Origin: Lasiosphaeris hirsuta
Taxonomy: Eukaryota; Ascomycota; Sordariomycetes; Sordariales; Lasiosphaeriaceae
Direction: 5' to 3'
Length of the DNA stretch: 64,000 nt
Assembly: GCA_030549175.1 (NCBI GenBank)
Contig: JAUKUA010000001.1
Location: 6,386,001 to 6,450,000 of the forward strand
Under the pieces are notes generated by a model, which worked only from the letters and a program-made list of their open reading frames with translations, was not told where the DNA came from and did no database searches. The translations under genes and the position numbers were made by a program. The first letter of the stretch is position 1. Every line of letters begins with the position of its first letter. This document shows, piece after piece, positions 56,611 to 64,000 of the stretch.

Positions 56611-59600
56611 ATGGCTTTCGGGTTCACCAACAATCTCAATAACGTTATGGCGGGCAGCGCTGCCGGCGGGGTGGGAGGACTGACACAGGGTCCCGACCTC
56701 CCCATCATCCAGACCGAGGTGAGCCTCACCACCCGAATCAAATCGGCGGTATAGCCTTTGCTAACCCCATTGACAGGGCCTTGGATTCCTTGCTCTGGCC
56801 GGCGATGCCAAAGTCCAACTGACTGCCCGGTGGTCCCCTCTTCCAGTCTCCACAGCCTCTCTCCTCAGCATAGCATCTCGCAAAGGCCTTGTTGCAGCCG
56901 CAGGGCCCGATGCCCTGCACATCGCAACAACCGAGTCCGTACGGAAGGCCTTCGAGTCGGAGAAGACGGGCGACACGGAAGCTCGGCCCTTCAATTCCCA
57001 AGCCAAGGTTCCTCTCCCGGTCCGTATCTCGCAGCTTGCCTTCACAGCCGACGAACAATACCTCATCCTGTCAGCCGAGACTGGCGGCGGCCTCGCGGTT
57101 TACGATGTCCAGTCACTCACTCAAGGAGACACCCAGTCAGCATTCGAGCTCAATACGAATGGTGAAACCCTTAGGGCCCTCATTCCTAACCCGATGCCCG
57201 AGTTGGCCTCCTATGTCGCCATTGTTACTACTAATGGCAATCTCTACATGGCCAACCTGGCCGAGCGGAAGCTTGTGCCAGGCGTTGAGGGCCCCGCCCT
57301 GCGCGCCCAGGTTAGTAGTGCTGCCTGGAGCACCAAGGGCAAGCAGTTGGTTGCCGGTATGGCAGATGGATCCATTCATCAGATGCTCCCCGATGGCACC
57401 GCAAAGGGGCATATCCCAAAGCCGCCCAGTCTGGGAAATTATCATGGTACGTTGGCGTTTATGACTTGATTGCGAATTTGGAGTCTGATAATCTAGCAGT
57501 GTCCTCGGTTACCTGGCTGGAGAACCATGTTTTTCTCGCCGTCCACAACCCGACTAGTGGACAAGATCCATCCGTGTATCACATTATCACTCGCCAACAA
57601 CCACCCGTACCACCATCCTTCACCTTTCAGAAGCTCAGCGACCCTGTTGAACCTTTCGGATCAGACAAGGTTCCGCACCACTCCGTGCTGCGGCTCAAGG
57701 ATTTCCCCCCTAATCTCCAAGATCTCCTTCTCGTTTCATCTACTGCCACCGAAAGCATTGGAATGTTCAGCCGATCAAAATCGCCCTTGACAAGTGACCA
57801 GCCAGTGGACAAGATCACAAATGTATTTACGATGACAGAGCTGGCAGACGACTCAAGGCGCGCACAACTCCCTATGGGGGAGGACCTGACCGAGACATTT
57901 CCCGTGGGATCAGCACTCGACCTGTCTGGCAAGGAAAAGGTGTACAAGCCCATCCCTACGGATGAACTTGACCAGTCACCCGGACCCTTGCCAGCTATAT
58001 GGATACTCAATAACGAGGGCGTCTTGGCTTCGTGGTGGGTTGTTTATAATGAGTCGGTTCGTTCAGGGACAACATATCCCGGGATTACTGAGAAAGCTGG
58101 TGAACAGTCAGCTGTCCCCAGCACGCCGTCAGCCGCGCCGTTCGGCTCTCCAGCACCCACAGCGTTCGGTACGCCTGCCGCAGCCAGTGCTTCGCCATTT
58201 GGCACACCTGCTAGGACAACCCCTGCGTTTGGCGGCCCGGCGCCCCTTGGGGCTTCATCCTCCCCCTGGGCAGGTACTGGAGGGACAAGTGCTCCTGCCT
58301 TGTCTTCAAATGCATTTGGAGGCACGCCTCCCGCCACGGCTCCGTCCTTTGGTACGCCATCATTTGGTGCCAAGGCATCAACTCCTGCCTTCGGCCAGTC
58401 CTCGGTGATAGGAATGGGGATGGGAAACAGAGCGTCACCATGGGCATCCGGATCACCTGCTACCGCAACACCGGCATTCGGTCAAGTTAGCTTTTCTAGT
58501 GCTGCACCAGCCCCCGGGAAGGTATTTGGCTCTGCTGCGCCAACCGTCCCTGCGTCTGGCGGATTTGCGAATTTTGCTAGCAAAGGCGGGTTTGCGTCGC
58601 TGAGTGCAAATACGACTGGGTCGAATATATTTGCGTCAAAGCCAGCCAAGATACCAGAAGTATCGATGGGAACTGGATCTGTTTGGGGCGCCCCGGCTAC
58701 TCACGGGACTACGGCTTTCCCTCCACTGACTGCCAAAACGGAAGGCAGCCCCTTTGGAGCTTCACCTTTCGTCCTTGGAACCACTTTCAAAGCAGACCCG
58801 AAAGCAGCCGACGATAGTCAGCAGCCGAAGGAGATCAAGGGTGTTTCTTTATTCGGGAGCAACTTCGGCCTATCACTGAGCGATGCCTCCAAGCAGCCGG
58901 CTGCCCCTGAAGTTAAGGACGAAGATATGGGAAGCAATACTCCAGCTTTAGGTACTCCGGCTCTCGCCCCGGCCCCCACTCCAGCCCCGGTCAAAAACAA
59001 GCCTATATTCAGCACCGAGTCTACAACACCGACAACAACACCTGCTCCGGCCAGATTTGATTTCAAACCCACATCAGGTCCCACAACTACTTCTAACATA
59101 TTTTGTGCCCCTAAGCCTTCTGGACCGACGAACATTTTTGGGGCTCCGAAACCTGCACCGGCTGACGATCAGAAGCCCAAGCCATTCTCGACACTCTTTG
59201 GAACTCCAAAACCCGCCCCAGCAGAGGAACCAAAGGCCAAAGCTCCTCCTAGTACGCTCTTCGGAACCCCCAAGATCAAGCAAGAGGATGAGGACAAAGA
59301 GAATTTGGCGAAGATACCCGTGGCGCCTCTCCAACCGGATACCACTAGTAAGGAGGATTTTCCATTTGGCGATTTTGCTTCTTCTTCTTCTTCTGCAGGA
59401 TCATCACACTCACCAGTTGTAGCCTCTAATGACGCTCCACTCCCGCCGGACTTCCTGACCAAGCCCAAAGCCCCCACCGCCAAGAAAGAAGAATCAGCTC
59501 CATCACCAAGCAAGTCTCCGGAGGTTAAGTCAGAATCCACTCCCGAAACGGCCCCGTTACCGGCAGAAACGCAACCACTTCCGCAGGTCCCCGGTGTTCC

Positions 59601-61281
59601 GGACAGTCCCGAGGAAGGTGAGCTCTCAGATGAAGAGGATCAGGAGAGTGAAGATCAGGGCGAGGGAGAACAAGGCGAAGAAGATCAAGGGGACGATGAC
59701 CAAGGCGATGATTCTGGGACCGAAGCAAACAGTGAGGGGAGTGGTATTGACGTTGGCAAAGATATCAGTATCACAGCAGGGTTTGGCGGTCATACTCCTG
59801 GATTTACGCCACAAAGTTCGTTTGGGAAAATGGGAGACAGCACCTTCTCCACCATCTCACGCTCCGAGGCAGAACCATTACGAACATCCCTATTCGGCGA
59901 AATTGGCAGAAACGCACCGCCTCTCTTCCCCAAGCCGATGCCACAAAGCCCTAGGTCTCCAAGCCCTGTGCGTGGTGCTATACGTCCGAGCCTGCTGGGA
60001 GCCAGTGCCCCTCGGTCTGTCAGTGCCCCCGGGATGGCATCACAGATTCCGGGGCGGCGGGCGCCACAGCCACCATCAGCACTTGGGTTCAGCCCATCTC
60101 CCTCGAACTCGGTATTTGGAGCCACTCATCGGCCCGCCCCTCTTGTCGATCCCAATGTGGAAGCCCAGCGACAGCTTGCAGCCAAGAAGGCAGCAGAGGC
60201 ACGGGTGCTCGTTGATCCGGAGGACGATATCATCCAGCGGATCTTGAATTCCGAAATTCAACCAACCCTGCACATGGACGAATTCCTTGCGGTCGACTCG
60301 AAGCTAGAGGTGGTGACCACATCCCATCGCGAAGAGGTCCCCGTAGCCTGTGAGACTCTTTGGAGAGATGTCAACCGCATGATTGACAGACTGGGTCTGA
60401 ACTCTCGGTCACTGCAATCATTCATTGGCGGTCACACTACTCAGTTCAAGGATGAGGGTCGGTCCAAGCACGATCTCGAGTCGCCTGACGGGTGGGTTTT
60501 AGTAGAAGCAGAGGAGCTTAGCATGGTGATTGACGACGAGCTCGCCCGCGACCTGGAAGAGGGTCGCATCAAAGATGTTAAACAAACAATTGTGGCAGTT
60601 CAAAATCTCTCACGAGATCTAGCCAAGCTTCGCTTGAAGGAGGAGGATATGCGCAAGATCATCATGCCACAAGTCGATCCGGATCAGATCGCAGTCACAA
60701 AGTCCCTTCCCCTCAGCGCAGAACAGGCCACGCAGCAAAACGAGCTACGAAGAGCCTATGCAACATTTTCCACCCTCTTAGCGGAGACAGAAGAGGCCTT
60801 GACTATGCTCAAGGCCAAGATCACTTCGGCTGGTGGAGCGTCTGGCAAAGCGCCCGTGCCCACGGTTGAGGCCATCATCCGTACCATCAACAAGATGACG
60901 AGCATGGCTGAGAAGCGCAGCGGCGACATTGACGTACTGGAGAACCAAATGCGCCGCCTACGCTTCGGGTCCATGGGCCTGAATGGGAGCCCAGGCCCGC
61001 GCAACAGCCACAGCCGCGAAGGCTCGCCATTCCCGGGCGCCATGACGCCGCAGAAAAAGATGGCTATGTCGCTCATGTCACCGGAGCGCATGCGCGACTC
61101 GCTCGGCGCGTCGTACGGTGCGAGGGGCACGCCTCCCCGCAAGAAGATAAGCATGTATACCGAGGACGAGAAAACTGCAGCCAAGCAAAAGGCTGCCAAG
61201 CGGAAGGGTACGCTGCGGTTGTTGAGGGCTAGTTTGGCAAAGACGGGACCGAATGTGTCAAGGCTGAGGGATGATGATTAG
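56611..61281 (+). CDS. NUP159: Nuclear pore FG nucleoporin Nup159 (Nup214 homologue)
   Basis: Three exons: 56611-56718, 56777-57446 and 57497-61281 (1,520 aa). Introns are 58 and 50 nt, the second ending at a TAGCAG tandem acceptor. The N-terminal 460 residues form a beta-propeller-type domain (GFLALAGDAKVQL, AVYDVQSL, SVTWLENHVFLAVHNP), the part that docks the DEAD-box helicase Dbp5 in this family. Residues about 473-855 are FG repeats (PFGTP, AFGQ, LFGTPKPAP). An acidic stretch follows (about 960-1013, DEEDQESEDQGEGEQGEEDQ). The C-terminal third (about 1127-1520) is helical and binds Nup82 in yeast. Near residue 795 one repeat reads NIFCAP where neighbours read NIFGAP, a lost FG. It works in mRNA export on the cytoplasmic face. 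Confidence 0.92.
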
Positions 61282-62348
61282 GAACTTCTTTCACCCGCCG
61301 ATCGTTCGTGACCGTTGGAGGTAGTGGTGGGATTATGTTGACTAGTGATGAGTAATGAGGTTGGAGACTAGTACATAGGCTGAGGATAGGGTTTACGCAG
61401 GGAGGATGAATAGGAAATAGGAGGGACAGAGCGACATGTAATTTACCTTCAAATCATGCATCAGAGTAATATACAACCTATCCATCCATGGGGTAATCAT
61501 ACTCTTTCACTATAAACGTTACAGTTGTCACCTTGCCGTACGTGATGTAGACTGGGCAATCCAAGTAGTGACGCTAGGGGCATACTGGAACTGATGAGAG
61601 ATGTCGGGGTATATTAGCCTGGCCGGTATAGATAGTAGAGGTGGTGGTGGGTGGCGATCTTGGCCTAACGAAGCCTGCTCCCGGGAACTTGGCCTCGCTT
61701 GGCGGGTCCACACGACTTAGGATAGCTCTCCCGTCCAGCGGAAACGTTCGCTCCGCACCCCGCCTTGAGGAGCCTCATCGGGGTAATCGACAGAGTTTAA
61801 CGTCGTTTGGATCACGGATGTATTTGTCGTGTTTTTGTATCTTGGGATCCTTGGGATGCTCGGCCCTCTTTCGCAAGAGGGACGAAGATGGTTAAGGAAG
61901 CGGTAGGTTCAGATTTGTTCAGGGCTAAGACAAGTGGCTCTTTGTGATGCTCGAAGGCTTGATGAAAGCATATATATTTTAACGATCCCTCAAGCGATTC
62001 CTGGTAGGCTGGTCCGGTGTGAAATACGTGTTGGGGCGCCGAGCGGGAACGTCCTCGTTCATCGGCCATACCTACCCGTACCTTGCATCGGCACAACAAG
62101 AGCCAAATCAGCCTACTATATGTATATCCCATCCCACCTTAACCATGTCTGGAGGACGATGCCCCGGAAATAGAAAATACCGTCATGAAATGACACCGGC
62201 TGGGTAAAGGGAGCCATCACCTCCAGACATATATAGAAAGGCCACCCTCCATCACCCCTCCCATGGCAATTCCCGACCTTGGATCTACACGGTAGCCACC
62301 CTAGTCGATACATCACTTCACATCGCAGACCGGCAAGGAAACACGAAA
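61282..62348. other. 1.1-kb intergenic region, no gene seen
   Basis: AT-rich 3' UTR of NUP159, then the promoter of the GH5 gene. Open frames are short and lack domain content. Confidence 0.55.
62228..62236 (+). promoter_or_regulatory. TATA box of the GH5 gene
   Basis: CATATATAG about 115 bp before the start codon, followed by a C-rich leader; a good fit to a regulated, secreted-enzyme promoter. Confidence 0.55.
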
Positions 62349-63982
62349 ATGAAACTCGCCTTCCCCTTCACAGCAAGCCTCTTGGCCCTCCCGGCTTTCG
62401 CCCACGGCGACGTCCGGGACCTCCCAGTCACCCGCAGCGGCTCCTCGCTCCTCCTCGACGGCAAGCCGTGGAAGGCTGTTGGTGCTAATGTTTACTGGCT
62501 GGGGCTGGACGAGAACGTGACGCCCCCCGCCGGCGAGCCGTACTATGCCGCGACCAAGGCGAGCTACCCGACCAAGGGGCGGACGACCGAGATCATGGCC
62601 GTCATCAAGGCCCTGGGCGGGACTATGATTCGCTCGCACACGCTAGGCGTCAGCACGGGCAATCCGCTCAGCCTGATGCCGGCCAAGGGACAGGTGAACG
62701 AGAAGGCGTTCGAAGCCATTGACTGGGCCGTCTGGCAAGCGCGACAATACAGAATCCGGCTGCTCGTGCCTTTGACGGATAACTTCGACTACTACCACGG
62801 CGGCAAGTTCGACTTTCTGCGTTGGGGCGGCTTCAATCTGAGCCGGGACCGAGACGAGAAGAACCCTGCAGTGCAGAACTTTTATACCAACGCGACGGTT
62901 GTGAAAGGCTTCAAGGGCTACATCCGCATCCTGCTGACGCACGTGAACCCGTACACCAACCTGACGTATGCGGCAGACCCGACCATCTTCGCCTATGAGA
63001 CGGGGAATGAGCTCACGGGCCCAGTGTGGAAGGACCAAGACGTGCCCGTTGAATGGGTGAGCGAGATTGGGCGCTTGATCAAGGAGCTGGCGCCGGAGAA
63101 GCTGTTCGTGGATGGTACCTATGGCGTCAATAAGTCGCATCTGGCCATCAAGGAGGTTGACATTTACTCGAATCACCACTACCCAATAAGCATCAGCACG
63201 CTAAAAGCAGATCTCAGCCTTGGTGAGACTCTTTGCGCCCCTATCCCCCTGTCTCTTCTTTGCGGCCCGCCCCGGTGTTTTGATCAGCCATGGTACGATA
63301 CCTGTACAGTGCGATGATGGAATGTCTCTCGGCAGAAAGCCAAACTGGGGGGCGTTGCACACCGGAGACCTGGGCCGCTGCGGGAAGCCCCGAGGTCGTT
63401 TCCCGCCAACCCATATCCCTGTCGACGGGCGGCGTCAAGGCCCCCCCTTGGTGCGGGAAAAAGCTGGGCATCGTTGGGCAATTACTGAACAATGTCTCTC
63501 TCCCTAGTGACGTCAGCGAACAAGTCGTACTTCGCGGGGGAATATGGTTGGAACAGAGCCGGCTCGACAGCCGATGCCGATCTGGCTTCCTGGCTCAAGG
63601 AGATCGAGAAGAGTCCGGCCGTGATTGGAGACACATTCTGGTCGTTGTTTGGCCACAACGTGCCGGATTGCAATGTGAGTCGGGGGAAACCGCCGCCCCA
63701 CTGTCCGGCTCGATGGGCAGAAGCTTGTGGCGTCCAGTCCCAAGACCGAGACCCCCCCCCCCCCCGGTACTTTTTCTTTCTCTCAAGCCCGTTGAGAACT
63801 GACACCTCCTTCAGAAGTTCGTTGAACACGGTGACGGGCTGACGATGCAGTATGGGAACCCCTCGCATGCTGCACAGATCCAGCTGGTTCGTCAACATTT
63901 TCTCCAAATGAGCCAGGGCACCGCCATCAGCGCAGACGCAGCGTTGCCGTTGGTGTCGTGTCCGGCACCGACATCGATGTAA
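62349..63982 (+). CDS. Secreted GH5 glycoside hydrolase, mannan endo-1,4-beta-mannosidase-like
   Basis: Three exons: 62349-63222, 63508-63674 and 63815-63982 (402 aa), complete 18 bp before the window end. A signal peptide covers about residues 1-20 (MKLAFPFTASLLALPAFAHG). The GH5 barrel shows KAVGANVYWLGL, GGTMIRSHTLG, the acid/base motif YETGNELTG (Glu221) and the nucleophile motif FAGEYGWN (Glu303). NHHY lies between them, as in clan GH-A. There are N-glycosylation sequons such as NVT and NLT. The fold and catalytic pair are clear; the mannan specificity is inferred from resemblance to fungal GH5 mannanases. The first intron is 285 nt, long for this window, and the second (140 nt) contains a C14 run. 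There is no cellulose-binding module. Confidence 0.9.
63752..63765 (+). repeat. C14 homopolymer in intron 2 of the GH5 gene
   Basis: Fourteen C residues inside the second intron, about 50 bp before the acceptor. Confidence 0.9.
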
Positions 63983-64000
63983 AAATAGTCGGCAAATAGA

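Overview
The window is nuclear DNA of a filamentous ascomycete (Pezizomycotina), most likely a Sordariomycete. The evidence is the gene set, the short introns (mostly 46-121 nt, many with CTAAC/CTGAC branch points just before the acceptor), GC-rich coding sequence and long 5' leaders. I rebuilt 19 protein-coding genes and joined exons by hand. Each join restores a continuous frame, and most rejoin a recognisable conserved motif. I found no transposon, tRNA, rRNA, CRISPR array or secondary-metabolite cluster.

Layout. At 0-11.4 kb there is a small hypothetical gene, then a run rich in mitochondrial genes: octapeptidyl peptidase OCT1 (-), divergent from a MICOS Mic26/27 subunit (+); thiamine pyrophosphate carrier TPC1 (-); an unknown conserved fungal protein (+); and a superoxide-dismutase-fold mitoribosomal protein (+). 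At 13.5-27.7 kb a SAM-PH protein (-) and a PRO1/ADV-1-like Zn2Cys6 regulator (+) are divergent and separated by 9.2 kb of gene-free DNA. At 31-36.8 kb lie a Cys-rich single-pass surface protein (+), the ER chaperone SHR3 (-), a possible nuclease-fold protein (+) and a pyridoxal-reductase-like aldo/keto reductase (-). At 37.3-42.7 kb is a 1,721-residue membrane/ankyrin-repeat protein (-). At 43.7-48.2 kb are the GPI-anchor remodelling factor PER1 (+), a GNAT acetyltransferase (-) and the ER-Golgi cargo receptor ERV46 (+). At 51.5-64 kb are a Sel1-repeat protein (+), proteasome subunit PUP1 (-), nucleoporin NUP159 (+) and a secreted GH5 mannanase-like enzyme (+), complete just before the right edge.

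How the genes work together. This is mostly ordinary housekeeping synteny, not one pathway. The mitochondrial genes at the left edge and the three ER/Golgi factors (SHR3, PER1, ERV46) are loose functional neighbourhoods. The least ordinary parts are: the 9.2-kb regulatory desert with at least nine copies of a GTGGGC(A/T)AATT motif; the ankyrin membrane protein; the possible nuclease-fold gene; a hairpin with a GCAA loop near 10.0 kb; and several unusual gene structures (an ATG-only first exon, a GC-AG intron, a stop-free 3n intron before a zinc cluster, and a frame discrepancy at the SHR3 C-terminus).
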